From Cellulomonas edaphi (GTDB taxonomy: Bacteria; Actinomycetota; Actinomycetes; Actinomycetales; Cellulomonadaceae): 64,000 bases of DNA. The notes under the pieces are model-generated. The model was not told the DNA's origin. It saw only the letters and a program-made list of their open reading frames with translations, and ran no database searches. The position numbers were made by a program, and so were the translations under genes. Of the stretch, positions 43,433 to 52,910 are shown piece by piece; position 1 is the stretch's first letter; every line of letters begins with the position of its first letter. The stretch lies in assembly GCF_030362815.1 (NCBI RefSeq), contig NZ_JAUCGR010000001.1, positions 1,127,471 to 1,191,470 of the forward strand, written 5' to 3'.

Positions 43433-44788
43433 ATGGAGCTGTCCGAGATCGAGGCCAAGGCCGCGGCGATGATGCCGGAGCTGCTCGACCAGCTGGCCAC
43501 GCTGGTCGCCATCCCGTCGGTCGCGTTCCCGGGATATCCCGCTGAGCCGGTGCACGAGATGGCGCGCACCACGCTCGAGGCGTTCCAGGCGGTCGGGTTC
43601 ACCAACGCGCGGCTCATGGACGTCCCGCACGGGTACCCGCCGATCTACGCGGAGGTGCAGGGCCCGCCCGGGTCGCCCGTCGTCATGCTGTACGCGCACT
43701 ACGACGTGCAGCCGGCGCCGCCGGAGCAGGGGTGGACGTCGGATCCGTGGACGGCCACCCGCAAGGAGGACGGCAGGATCTACGGGCGCGGGGCGGCCGA
43801 CGACAAGGGCGGCCTGGCCGCGCACCTGGGCACCATGAGGATCTTCGACGGCAAGCCGCCGTGCACCGTCAAGCTGATCCTCGAGGGCATGGAGGAGACG
43901 GAGAGCAACCTCGAGGAGTTCGTCGAGGCGCACCCTGAGCTGTTCCGGTGCGACGTGTTCATCGTGTGCGACATGGGCAACCTCGAGGTGGGCGAGCCGG
44001 CGCTCACCACGGCGCTGCGCGGTGACGTCGCGTGCATCGTCACGGTGCGCACCCTGGAGCACCCGCTGCACTCGGGCGTCTTCGGCGGGCCGGCTCCCGA
44101 CGCGATGATGGCGCTGGCCCGGCTGCTGTCGACGCTGCAGGACGAGGCCGGCGACGTCGCGGTCGAGGGCGTGTCGGGCGGCGAGTGGGCCGGCGCGGAC
44201 CTGAGCGCGGAGGACTTCGAGGCGAGCGCCGACCTGCTCGACGGCGTGCGGCTGGCCGGTTCGGGCACCATCGGCACGCAGCTGTGGGCGCGGCCGTCGA
44301 TCTCGGCCATCGGGGTCGACATGACGAGCATCGCGGGCTCGTCGAACGTGCTCGTGCCCCAGGCGCGGGCCAAGATCTCGATGCGGATCGTCCCGGGCTC
44401 CGACCCCGTTCGCGAGCTCGACGCGCTCGTCGCCCACCTGGAGTCCCACGCGCCGCACGGTGCCCAGGTGGAGGTGCAGCGCACCAAGGAGGCGCCGCCG
44501 TTCCGGTGCGCGACCGACGGACCAGGCTACGAGGCGGCCCGCGCCGCGCTCGAGGAGGCCTACGGCAAGCCCGTCGGCGAGGCGGGATCGGGCGGCTCCA
44601 TCCCGCTGCTCCGCACGCTGCAGGAGGCGAGCCCCGGCGCGGAGTTCATCCTGTGGGGTCCGGAGGACCTGGCGAGGGCTCGCATCCACTCCTCCGACGA
44701 GAGCGTGGACCCCGCCGAGATCGAGAAGATGGTGGTCGCCCAGGCGCGGCTGCTGGTGCACCTGGCGGAGCGGGCGGCCAGCCGATGA
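43433..44788 (+). CDS. M20-family dipeptidase (CNDP/Dug1-like)
   Basis: 451 residues. Metal ligands: H89 in LYAHYDVQP, bridging D123 in GRGAADDKGG, the general base in ILEGMEETES, and a late His in RIHSSDESVD. A lid/dimerisation domain (about 200-350) carries VRTLEHPLHSGVFGG. It hydrolyses dipeptides with a dinuclear metal site. AGGGAG 7 bases before ATG. The stop overlaps the ATG of the MFS gene. Confidence 0.9.
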   Translation: MELSEIEAKAAAMMPELLDQLATLVAIPSVAFPGYPAEPVHEMARTTLEAFQAVGFTNARLMDVPHGYPPIYAEVQGPPGSPVVMLYAHYDVQPAPPEQGWTSDPWTATRKEDGRIYGRGAADDKGGLAAHLGTMRIFDGKPPCTVKLILEGMEETESNLEEFVEAHPELFRCDVFIVCDMGNLEVGEPALTTALRGDVACIVTVRTLEHPLHSGVFGGPAPDAMMALARLLSTLQDEAGDVAVEGVSGGEWAGADLSAEDFEASADLLDGVRLAGSGTIGTQLWARPSISAIGVDMTSIAGSSNVLVPQARAKISMRIVPGSDPVRELDALVAHLESHAPHGAQVEVQRTKEAPPFRCATDGPGYEAARAALEEAYGKPVGEAGSGGSIPLLRTLQEASPGAEFILWGPEDLARARIHSSDESVDPAEIEKMVVAQARLLVHLAERAASR

Positions 44789-46293
44789 GCAGCGGGCGTC
44801 AGGCCGGCGTCCTGCTGGCCACCTGCATCTCGACGCTCGTGGTCAACGCGAACACGTCGGCTGTCGCCATCCTGCTCCCCGCCATCAGCGAGGACACGGG
44901 CATGTCCGTGAACACCCTGCAGTGGGCGGTCACGGGCTACTCCCTCGTCGGAGCGGCCGTGATCATCACCTCCGGCTCTCTCGGCGACGTGTTCGGGCGC
45001 CGACGCATCTTCCAGTGCGGCCTGCTGCTGTTCGTCCTGTCGTGCGTGCTCATCGCGGTCGCCGGCTCGGGCGAGATGGTGATCGCCGGACGCATGATCC
45101 AGGGTGCCGCCGGGGCGACCATCCTGGCGTGCGGCATGAGCCTGCTGACGGTCGCGTTCGAGGGCAAGGACCAGGTCAGGGCCGTGACGCTGTGGGGCGC
45201 TGCGGCGGCGGTGGGCGCCGCCGCCGGACCGCTGGTCGGTGGCGTGCTGGTGGGGACCACGGGCTGGCAGGGGCTGTTCTGGATCGACGCCGTCATCGCC
45301 GCGGGGTGCATGGTGCTCACGTTCACCAGCGTCTCCGAGTCCAGGGACCCGAACCGTCCGCGCTCGGTGGACTACGTCGGTACCGTGCTGGTCGCACTCA
45401 CGCTGGGTCCGTTCATCCTCGCGCTGAGCAAGGGCAGCGACTGGGGCTGGTTCTCCGCGGCGACGATCGGCTGCGTGCTGCTCGCCGTGGCGGCGGGGAT
45501 CGGCTTCTACGCCGCCGAGCGCCGGGTCGCGATCCCGTTGCTCGACCTCACGCTGCTGCGCAACCGCGTGCTGGTGGGCTCCACCATCGCGATCCTCATC
45601 GGCGCCGGGACCATCAACGCGCTGATGTACGTGCTCAGCCTCTACTTCCAGAACCCGGCCGCGCTCGGCTTCACGCCGCTCGAGGCTGGCCTCGCCACCC
45701 TGCCCGCCACCGTCGGCCTGGTGCTGTCGGCACCGCTGGTGCCGCGGCTGGCCGCCAAGCTCGGCGGACGTCAGGTGGTCGGCCTCGGATTCCTCCTCAC
45801 CGCCGTGGGCTTCGCCTGGATCGGGTTCGCCGACGCCTCCTGGCAGTACATGGCGTTCTTCGTGCCGCTGATCGCCGTGGCGGTCGGCATGGGCATGTCC
45901 AACGGTCCGTCCTCTGCTGCGGCCACGGCGTCCGTGCCGGCCAACCAGGTGGGCGAGGCGTCGGGCGTGTCGAACATGGCGCGGTACGTGGGGGCGGCGG
46001 TCGCCACCGCGCTCGCGGCAACGATCTACAGCACCGTCACGACCAATCGCGTCGCGGACGGCCAGGAGACGGCGGCCGCGCTCTCCGGCGGCGTGGGCGT
46101 GACCGCGTGGGTGATGGCCGCCTTCAGTGTCGTGGGCGTGCTCATGGCCGTGATGATGGGCCGGCACCGTCAGCCCGCCGGGACCTCCCTCGGCGACGCG
46201 GTCGCCGCGGCCGCCTCGGCGTCCCACACGCTGCCAACGTCGGCGACCCCGCACGCCGTCCGACCCGACGAGGCGGGGGCGAATGTGACCTAG
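44785..46293 (+). CDS. MFS transporter, DHA2/EmrB-like
   Basis: 502 residues, about 14 helices. Motif A region SGSLGDVFGRRRIF, motif C-like GAAAAVGAAAGPLVGGVLVG, start LVVNANTSAVAILLPAISED. Coupled to the dipeptidase through an ATGA overlap, so the substrate may be a peptide-derived compound or amino acid, although sequence class alone says drug export. The C-terminal tail is polar and Ala-rich. Confidence 0.85.
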   Translation: MSSGRQAGVLLATCISTLVVNANTSAVAILLPAISEDTGMSVNTLQWAVTGYSLVGAAVIITSGSLGDVFGRRRIFQCGLLLFVLSCVLIAVAGSGEMVIAGRMIQGAAGATILACGMSLLTVAFEGKDQVRAVTLWGAAAAVGAAAGPLVGGVLVGTTGWQGLFWIDAVIAAGCMVLTFTSVSESRDPNRPRSVDYVGTVLVALTLGPFILALSKGSDWGWFSAATIGCVLLAVAAGIGFYAAERRVAIPLLDLTLLRNRVLVGSTIAILIGAGTINALMYVLSLYFQNPAALGFTPLEAGLATLPATVGLVLSAPLVPRLAAKLGGRQVVGLGFLLTAVGFAWIGFADASWQYMAFFVPLIAVAVGMGMSNGPSSAAATASVPANQVGEASGVSNMARYVGAAVATALAATIYSTVTTNRVADGQETAAALSGGVGVTAWVMAAFSVVGVLMAVMMGRHRQPAGTSLGDAVAAAASASHTLPTSATPHAVRPDEAGANVT

Positions 46294-46388
46294 TCCACCC
46301 GATCGGTGGCTCGAGACGAACCCCCAGACGGCCGAAAGAGAAGGTGTTGCCTTGGGCGACAACATTCTCGAAACGCCTGGAGGCGGAC

Positions 46389-48203
46389 ATGGGCAGCCGA
46401 ACGCGCGGCACTCGCGCGCCCGGCGTGCGCCACGTCGTCGTCGGCGGCGCCGTCGCCCTGCTCGCACTCGTCCTGGCTTTCGCGGGCGTGGGGCCCGCGG
46501 CGGCCAGCACGGGAGCGTCCGGGACGGTCATCGTCGCGACCAGACCGACGGTCTACGGGCCGGGTGAGCGCGTCGTCGTGGGCGGCCGCGTGGTGGGCGC
46601 GCCCGCGGGGACGGCGGTCACGCTGCAGCGGGCGGTCGGGCATGCGTGGAAGACCGTGATGCGGACGACCACCACCTCCCGCGGGAGGTTCACCGCTGCG
46701 TACGACGCGTCGGCCAGCACGGCGAGGACGACCCTGCGCGTGCGGACCGCGTCGACGGCTCGCGTCAAGGCGTCCACGTCGCGCGCGTTCACGCTGCGCC
46801 CTCGCGCCAGTGCCAGCATCTCCGCGCGCCTCGCCGGCGGACCGTTCGTCAAGGGCGACGCCGTCGTCGTCACCGGATCGCTCTCGCCGGCGCGCAGCGG
46901 CGTCGTCGTCCGGCTCGAGGCGCTGCACGGCAGCTCGTGGGGCCTCGTCACCTCGGGGCGCACCGGGGCGCGCGGCACCTACAGGCTCGCGACGAAGGCG
47001 ACGAGCGCCACCACCGTGCTCCGGGTGGTTGGGCGCAAGGCCGGCACCCCGGACGACGCGGTCTCGCGCGCGGTCACCGCCACGCACTACACGTGCGTGC
47101 CGGGCAAGGCGCCCGCCGGTGGCATGGCGGCGCGGTTCAACACCCCGAACACCGGCAGCGGACGCGAGATCTCCTCGCTGCTGGTGGGCGCCGCGTGCGC
47201 GGCGGCGTCGCACTCGACCATCAGCGTCGCGGTGTACATCCTGACGCCCGGCGAGGCCGAGCCGGCTCGGATCCTGCGGGCGCTCCGCTCGGTCGCCCGG
47301 GAGCGCGACGTGCGCGTGCGGTTCGTCCTCGAGCGCAGTGGCAGCGGGATCACGAACGCCACGATCGCGCAGCTGCGGCAGTTCGCCGACGTCGTGGTGT
47401 GCACCGACGCCTGCGTGACGCGCACCTCGACGGCGGCGCAGATGCACAACAAGGTCTTCACCGTCAGCGACACCCGCTGGAAGAGCGGGGTGGACCCCGT
47501 GGTGGTCCTCGGCTCGGCGAACTGGTCGACCCGCCAACTGCACCAGTACTGGCAGACGGCCGCCATCTTCCACGACGACGACGCCATGTATGCGGCGCAC
47601 CTCGCGACGTTCGATCTCCTGCGGACGTGCGCCCGCACGTCCTGCGACCCCTCGCGCGTCAAGGCGACGGTCGAGACCGACCGCGGTCGAGGAGCCACGC
47701 TGCACTTCTTCCCCCAGGCGACGGGCGACGAGTCACTCGCCGCGATGCGCTCGGTGAGCTGTGCGCCCGGCTCGCGCATCCGGATCGCGATGTACCAGGC
47801 CACCGCGTCACGCGTGGCGCGGGTGAACGACGAGCTGAGGAGGCTCGTGGCGCAGGGATGCGACGTCGACGTCGTGCTGAGCGACGGCGGCATCTACTAC
47901 GCCACACCCGCAGTGACCCAGTCGATCCGCAGCACGGGCGTGGGTCTGCGGTGCGCGACCCTGATGCACGGCAAGTTCGCGGTCTACCAGAACGTCGTGG
48001 TCGACGGCCGAGGAGGCCAGACGATCGTCACCGACGGCTCGCAGAACTGGACGCCGTCGGGCCTGCGGCGCAACGACGACAGCACGTTCACGCTGTCGAG
48101 CGCCAAGGCCACGGGGCTGTGGAAAGCGCGCATCGCGAGCGTCGGCGACAGCTACGAGCGCGGCTGGCAGGCCATCGCGTCGAGGACCCACGCCTGCAGG
48201 TAG
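46389..48203 (+). CDS. Secreted phospholipase-D-like protein with N-terminal Ig-like repeats
   Basis: 604 residues. Signal segment HVVVGGAVALLALVLAFAGVGPAAAS, then two Ig/carbohydrate-binding-like beta repeats (about 45-230; ATRPTVYGPGERVVVGGRV and FVKGDAVVVTGSLSP), then a PLD-type domain (about 240-604). HKD-like motifs are H353/K355 (MHNKVFTVSD) and H527/K529 (MHGKFAVYQN); the usual Asp is displaced or absent, and GSANWS and GSQNWT follow each. Six or more cysteines suggest disulphides. Probably an extracellular phosphodiesterase, nuclease or lipase. GGAGG 6 bases before ATG. Confidence 0.8.
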   Translation: MGSRTRGTRAPGVRHVVVGGAVALLALVLAFAGVGPAAASTGASGTVIVATRPTVYGPGERVVVGGRVVGAPAGTAVTLQRAVGHAWKTVMRTTTTSRGRFTAAYDASASTARTTLRVRTASTARVKASTSRAFTLRPRASASISARLAGGPFVKGDAVVVTGSLSPARSGVVVRLEALHGSSWGLVTSGRTGARGTYRLATKATSATTVLRVVGRKAGTPDDAVSRAVTATHYTCVPGKAPAGGMAARFNTPNTGSGREISSLLVGAACAAASHSTISVAVYILTPGEAEPARILRALRSVARERDVRVRFVLERSGSGITNATIAQLRQFADVVVCTDACVTRTSTAAQMHNKVFTVSDTRWKSGVDPVVVLGSANWSTRQLHQYWQTAAIFHDDDAMYAAHLATFDLLRTCARTSCDPSRVKATVETDRGRGATLHFFPQATGDESLAAMRSVSCAPGSRIRIAMYQATASRVARVNDELRRLVAQGCDVDVVLSDGGIYYATPAVTQSIRSTGVGLRCATLMHGKFAVYQNVVVDGRGGQTIVTDGSQNWTPSGLRRNDDSTFTLSSAKATGLWKARIASVGDSYERGWQAIASRTHACR

Positions 48204-48309
48204 GCCGAACGGCCACGTCCTGACCTTCGGACCCACCCCGCCGCAGGTGGTGCGCCGCCACCCGTCGGAGCCCGAGCATCGGCACATCGGACTCACGAGA
48301 GGCACGCAC

Positions 48310-48720
48310 GTGGCTGAACACCCGCGGTACGTCCCCGCTCCCACCGGTCGCTCGACGGCCGCCGAGTCGGGCGCGATCCTCGCCGGCATCCTGCTGCTGA
48401 TGTCGTCGATCATGAACATCTTCCAGGGCATCTCGGCGATCGCGAAGGACGACATCTACGCGACGACGAGCAAGTACCTCGTCGAGATCGACCTGACTAC
48501 CTGGGGGTGGGTGCACCTCGTGCTCGGCCTCGCCGGGGTGGTGGCTGCCCTCGGCATCCTGGTCCACGCCGCCTGGGCGCAGGTGGTCGGCATCGTGGTG
48601 GCGGGGCTCGCGATCGTGACCAGCTTCGCGTTCCTGCCGCACTACCCGCTGTGGGCGGTCCTGATCATCGCGTTCAACGTGTTCGTCATCTGGGCACTGA
48701 GCGTGCAGCTGCGCGACTGA
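48310..48720 (+). CDS. DUF7144-type four-helix membrane protein
   Basis: 136 residues, four helices from about residue 20. Landmarks SGAILAGILLLMSSIMNIFQGISAI, TTWGWVHLVLGLAG, ILVHAAWAQVVGIVVAGL and FNVFVIWALSV match DUF7144. Function unknown. GTG 48310 is chosen because the 21 codons upstream are shadow. First of a pair with the PLD-N/SHOCT protein 11 bases downstream. Confidence 0.8.
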   Translation: MAEHPRYVPAPTGRSTAAESGAILAGILLLMSSIMNIFQGISAIAKDDIYATTSKYLVEIDLTTWGWVHLVLGLAGVVAALGILVHAAWAQVVGIVVAGLAIVTSFAFLPHYPLWAVLIIAFNVFVIWALSVQLRD

Positions 48721-48731
48721 GGAGGCACGCC

Positions 48732-49127
48732 GTGGTCACCGTGTGGGAGCCCAGCCTGGGCGACGTGTTCCTGAGCATGCTGTGGTTCTTCCTGTTCGTC
48801 ATCTGGATCTGGCTGCTCATCACGGTCTTCGCGGACATCATCCGCAGCGAGGACATGGGCGGCTGGGGCAAGGCGCTTTGGACGATCCTGGTGATCGTGC
48901 TGCCGTACCTCGGGGTGTTCGTCTACCTCGTCGCGCGCGGCCGTTCGATGACCGAGCGCGCCGCGCGGAGCGCCAAGCTCCAGCAGGAGCAGCTGCGCGC
49001 CTACGTCGAGGGCGTCGCGGCGCCGCCCAGCCCGGCCGAGGAGATCGGTCGGCTCGCCGAGCTGCACGCCAGCGGCGTGCTGACCGCCGAGGAGTTCGCG
49101 CAGGCGAAGGGCAAGCTGCTCGCCTGA
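48732..49127 (+). CDS. PLD-nuclease-N-like two-helix protein with C-terminal SHOCT domain
   Basis: 131 residues. Two membrane helices (LSMLWFFLFVIWIWLLITVFADI and LWTILVIVLPYLGVFVYLVARGRSM), a basic helical linker, and a SHOCT motif EIGRLAELHASGVLTAEEFAQAKGKLL at the end. SHOCT is a short oligomerisation module. Ribosome binding site GGAGG at 48720-48724 before GTG 48732. Function unknown. Confidence 0.85.
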   Translation: MVTVWEPSLGDVFLSMLWFFLFVIWIWLLITVFADIIRSEDMGGWGKALWTILVIVLPYLGVFVYLVARGRSMTERAARSAKLQQEQLRAYVEGVAAPPSPAEEIGRLAELHASGVLTAEEFAQAKGKLLA

Positions 49128-49140
49128 CCCGCCCAGCACG

Positions 49141-49175
49141 ACGACGGCCCCCTCCCGGTGGGAGGGGGCCGTCGT
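49141..49175. terminator. Strong bidirectional terminator
   Basis: 16-bp perfect stem (49141-49156 with 49160-49175), 3-base loop, between convergent SHOCT genes. Confidence 0.85.
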
Positions 49176-49193
49176 GATGCGCGGCGCCGGTCG

Positions 49194-49541
49194 TCAGCCG
49201 GCCAGGAGCTTGGCCTTCTGCGCGTCGAACTCCGCCTGCGTGAGGATGCCCTGGTCACGCAGCGCGCCGAGCCGCTGCAGCTGCTCGATCAGGGCGTCGG
49301 ACCCGGACGAGCCGGCGGGAGCCGGCGCGGGGGCGACGGGCGGCGGGGGCGGCGGGGCGGCGTAGGTCGGCGCCGCGGCGTAGGTGGGCTGCGCCTGCTG
49401 CTGCTGGTAGTAGTCGTGCTCGACCTGCTGCTGCTGCTCGGCCTGCCAGCGTCCGGCCTGCCGCCGCGAGACGCGGTTGGACACTGCGGTCGCCGTGCCG
49501 GCGACGACGGCCGTCCGAGCCATTCCTCCGATGAGACCCAT
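49194..49541 (-). CDS. SHOCT domain protein with Gln/Pro-rich linker
   Basis: 115 residues. N-terminal MGLIGGMARTAVVAGTATAVSNRV, typical of actinobacterial SHOCT proteins, then a Gln/Tyr-rich and Pro/Ala-rich linker (about 35-78), then SHOCT (ALIEQLQRLGALRDQGILTQAEFDAQKAKLL). No transmembrane helix of normal length. Role unknown; it follows the DUF6325 gene on the same strand by 17 bases. Confidence 0.85.
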   Translation of the reverse strand: MGLIGGMARTAVVAGTATAVSNRVSRRQAGRWQAEQQQQVEHDYYQQQQAQPTYAAAPTYAAPPPPPPVAPAPAPAGSSGSDALIEQLQRLGALRDQGILTQAEFDAQKAKLLAG

Positions 49542-49558
49542 GTCAGGTTCCCTTCCTC

Positions 49559-50008
49559 TCAGGCTTCCGACACGTCACGCGCGTCGAGGATGTCCAGGGC
49601 TTCGATGACGTCGTCGGCCGGGATGCGGCCGCTGGCGATGACCTCCGCGCCGACCTCGCGCATGGCGCTGACGAACGGGCCAGCCCACGTGTTCTCGTAG
49701 ATCAGCAGAGCGACAGCGTCCCCGGGCCCCACGAGGGCCGCGCCCTGGGCGATGTCGTCGTCGCCGAGCAGGCCGGAGCGGACCCCCTCGAAGGCCGCGA
49801 GGTCGAGGTCGCCGTCGCCGTCGAGGTCGGCGATCGTCAGGATCGTGATCGTGCCGTCCTCGTCGGCCGTCGCGACCACGAGGTCGAGGATGCGGATGAT
49901 CCCGCGGTCCGTCAGGTCGAGCAGCGCGTTGAGGCCGCCGCCCTGGAGCTTGGCTCCAGGGATCTCGACGGCGAGATAGTCGATCGGTCCTACGTCGAGC
50001 TGGGTCAT
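49559..50008 (-). CDS. DUF6325 family protein
   Basis: 149 residues. Core motif GPIDYLAVEIPG, LTDRGIIRILDLVVATADEDG and ALLIYENTWAGPFVSAMREVGAEVIASGRIP, as in the DUF6325/DUF1269-like stress proteins. An inserted Asp-rich segment DLDGDGDLDLAAFEG looks like a calcium-type loop. Function unknown. AGGAGGACCC lies before ATG 50008. Divergent from the P-type ATPase. Confidence 0.82.
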   Translation of the reverse strand: MTQLDVGPIDYLAVEIPGAKLQGGGLNALLDLTDRGIIRILDLVVATADEDGTITILTIADLDGDGDLDLAAFEGVRSGLLGDDDIAQGAALVGPGDAVALLIYENTWAGPFVSAMREVGAEVIASGRIPADDVIEALDILDARDVSEA

Positions 50009-50171
50009 CGGGTCCTCCTGGAGCGGTTCTGGTGTCGAGGTCCAGTTGTCACGACGCCACGCTCACACGCGGGTGGGTGGTTGGACCCCACCCCGGCGGG
50101 GGTGAGGCGTGACCACCCGCGGCCTGCGCACGATCACCTCCAGGGCGTACGCGCGTCCACCGGGAGGACAG

Positions 50172-52910
50172 ATGAGCAACGACAGCAGCGCGACAGCACG
50201 GGTGGCCCCGGCGCGGCACGACGCCGACCCGGTGTCGATCACCGCCGCGGAGGTCGCGGCCGACCTGGGCGTCGACCCCACCCAGGGGCTGTCCGCGCGG
50301 GAGGCGCGGGCCCGGCTCACCACGTACGGCGCCAACGAGCTCAGCGGCGGCGCCAAGGAGCCGGCCTGGCGGGCGTGGCTGCGCCAGTACGAGGACTTCA
50401 TGCAGCTGGTGCTGCTGGCGGCCGCGGTGGTGAACCAGGTGGTCACCGGCGAGACCGGCACCACGGTCGTCCTCGTCGGCCTCACCGTCTTCAACGCGAT
50501 CACCGGCCTGCGGCAGGAGGCCAAGGCGGAGGAGAGCGTCAAGGCGCTGTCGCAGATGATGCGGACCATCGCGCGCGTGCGTCGCGACGACCAGGTGGTC
50601 GAGATCGACGCCTCCCAGCTCGTCCCGGGCGACGTCGTGCTCGTCGAGGCCGGGAACCGGGTGCCCGCGGACGCCCGCATCATCCTCGCCGCGACGCTCG
50701 AGATCGAGGAGGCCGCGCTCACGGGCGAGAGCCTGCCGGTGCCGAAGACCTCGGAGCCGGTGCTCGGGCGCGAGATCCCGCTCGGCGACCGCATCTGCAT
50801 GGCGTACATGAACACGTCCGTGACCCGCGGCCGCGGCGAGATGATCGTCACCGCCACGGGCATGGCGACGGAGATCGGTCACATCGCCGACATGCTCGCC
50901 AACACCGAGGCGAGCAAGACGCCCCTGCAGCGCCAGCTGGACTCGCTCTCCAAGATCATCGCGTCGATCGCCGCCGTCGCGCTGGTGATCGTCATCCTGC
51001 TCGGCCTCGCGCAGGGCCAGTCGTTCGACACCCTGTTCGTCACGGGCGTCGCGCTCGCGGTCGCCGCGATCCCGACGGGCCTGCCTGCCGTCGTCACGGC
51101 GCTGCTGTCGATGGGCACGCGGGAGATCGCACGCCGGCACGCCATCGTCAAGCGCCTGCCGGCCGTCGAGACGCTCGGGTCGACGTCGGCGATCTGCTCG
51201 GACAAGACCGGCACGCTGACCCTGAACAAGATGACGGCCCGCGAGCTCGTGATCCCCGGCCAGCACCGCTACACGGTCTCGGGCGAGGGCTACAGCACGG
51301 TCGGCGAGATCAGCCACGTCGGGGGTCAGCGGCACGACCTCGACCCGTACCTGCTCCCCATGGTCCTGTGCGCGGACGCCGTGCTCGACGGCGAGACGCT
51401 CATCGGCGACCCGACCGAGGGCGCGCTCATCGTCCTCGGGGCGAAGGGCGGGCTCAACATCGCGGAGACGCGTGCGGCGCTGCCCCGCGTGGCCGAGGTG
51501 CCGTTCGACTCCGAGTACAAGTTCATGGCGACGTTCCACGAGATGACGGCCGACGACGGGCGTCCCGTGGTGCGCTGCTACGTCAAGGGCGCACCGGACG
51601 TGCTGATCGCCCGGTCAACCACGATCCGCACTCCGGACGGTGTGCTCACGCCGATCACGGAGACCAACCGCCACCTGGCGCTGGAGGTCAACGACGCGAT
51701 CGCGAACGCGGGCGAGCGCGTCATGGTGGTCGCCCAGCGCGACTTCGAGCCGGGCACGCTCGCGGAGGGGGCCGGCCTGATCGGGCAGATCGAGGAGCTG
51801 ACGCTGCTCGCGATGGTGGGCATCGTGGACCCGCCCCGACCCGAGGCGCGGGACGCGATCGCCGAGTGCCACGATGCCGGCATCCGGGTCCGCATGATCA
51901 CCGGTGACCACGCGACCACGGCCGCGGCGATCGCGGGCGAGCTGGGCATCGAGGGCCGCGCGGTCACGGGGGCGCAGTTCGCCGCGATGAGCGACGCGCA
52001 GCTGTCGGCCGAGATCGACGACATCGGCGTCATCGCGCGCGTCGCGCCCGAGGACAAGGTGCGCCTGGTGCGGATCCTCAAGGAGAAGGGCGACATCGTC
52101 GCGATGACGGGCGACGGCGTGAACGACGCCCCCGCCCTGAAGACCGCCGACATCGGCGTGGCGATGGGCATCACCGGGACGGAGGTCTCCAAGGAGGCCG
52201 CCGTCATGATCCTCACCGACGACAACTTCGCGACGATCGTCGGCGCGGTCGCCTACGGGCGCGGGCTGTACGACAACCTGCTGAAGTACCTGCGGTTCCA
52301 GATGTCGACGCTCGTCGCCTACATCGCCATCTTCATCGGCGCCGGCATCTTCAGCATCGCCGCCGGCTCTCCGCTGAACCCGCTGCAGATCCTGTGGATC
52401 AACATGGTCATCGACATCCCGCTGGCCATCGCGCTCGGCTTCGACGAGCCCGCCCGCGGCCTGATGGCCCGCGCGCCCCGCCCCGTGACGGCTCCGGTGC
52501 TCTCGCGCAACAACTGGGTGCGGCTGTGCATCCAGGGCGCCGTGATGACGATCGTCGCGCTCGTGGCCTACCAGATCGGCGACCACCAGGGCGACGCGGT
52601 CCTCGCCTCGACCATGCTCCTGACCACGCTGTCCGTCGCCCACCTCTTCGGCGCTCTCCTGAGCCGCGACCAGCGGAACACGATCTTCGACCGCGACGCC
52701 ATCCCGGGGCCGATGCAGCTGCGCCGCTACGGGCTGGCCGCGCTGGCCATCATCGCGATCACCGCGCTGGACTTCCTCCAGCGGATCTTCGGCACCACGG
52801 GCCTGGGCTTCACGCAGTGGAGCATCGCGGTGGGGCTCGCGGCGGCGCTGCTGGTGGTCGACGAGCTGGTCAAGCTCGTCATCCGGCGGCGTGACCCGGT
52901 GACCGCATGA
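50172..52910 (+). CDS. Cation-transporting P-type ATPase (Ca2+-type, P2A-like)
   Basis: 912 residues. N-terminal cation ATPase domain (ITAAEVAADLGVDPTQGLS), actuator TGES (184-187), transport motif in M4 VAAIPTGLPAVV, phosphorylation site D344 in CSDKTGTLT, hinge TGDGVNDAPALK (about 646-657), and M5/M6 LQILWINMVIDIPLA. The M4 PTGLP in place of the PEGLP of SERCA/PMR1 pumps lacks the calcium-ligand Glu, so the ion is uncertain. ATG 50172 follows GGGAGGA; ATG 50109 would add 21 residues. The stop overlaps the CYTH gene. Confidence 0.88.
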   Translation: MSNDSSATARVAPARHDADPVSITAAEVAADLGVDPTQGLSAREARARLTTYGANELSGGAKEPAWRAWLRQYEDFMQLVLLAAAVVNQVVTGETGTTVVLVGLTVFNAITGLRQEAKAEESVKALSQMMRTIARVRRDDQVVEIDASQLVPGDVVLVEAGNRVPADARIILAATLEIEEAALTGESLPVPKTSEPVLGREIPLGDRICMAYMNTSVTRGRGEMIVTATGMATEIGHIADMLANTEASKTPLQRQLDSLSKIIASIAAVALVIVILLGLAQGQSFDTLFVTGVALAVAAIPTGLPAVVTALLSMGTREIARRHAIVKRLPAVETLGSTSAICSDKTGTLTLNKMTARELVIPGQHRYTVSGEGYSTVGEISHVGGQRHDLDPYLLPMVLCADAVLDGETLIGDPTEGALIVLGAKGGLNIAETRAALPRVAEVPFDSEYKFMATFHEMTADDGRPVVRCYVKGAPDVLIARSTTIRTPDGVLTPITETNRHLALEVNDAIANAGERVMVVAQRDFEPGTLAEGAGLIGQIEELTLLAMVGIVDPPRPEARDAIAECHDAGIRVRMITGDHATTAAAIAGELGIEGRAVTGAQFAAMSDAQLSAEIDDIGVIARVAPEDKVRLVRILKEKGDIVAMTGDGVNDAPALKTADIGVAMGITGTEVSKEAAVMILTDDNFATIVGAVAYGRGLYDNLLKYLRFQMSTLVAYIAIFIGAGIFSIAAGSPLNPLQILWINMVIDIPLAIALGFDEPARGLMARAPRPVTAPVLSRNNWVRLCIQGAVMTIVALVAYQIGDHQGDAVLASTMLLTTLSVAHLFGALLSRDQRNTIFDRDAIPGPMQLRRYGLAALAIIAITALDFLQRIFGTTGLGFTQWSIAVGLAAALLVVDELVKLVIRRRDPVTA

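Noticed and set aside
44460-46388. Long upstream extension of the PLD-like gene frame
   Set aside because: It is out of frame with, and wholly inside, the dipeptidase and MFS genes. A ribosome binding site and signal peptide place the start at 46389.
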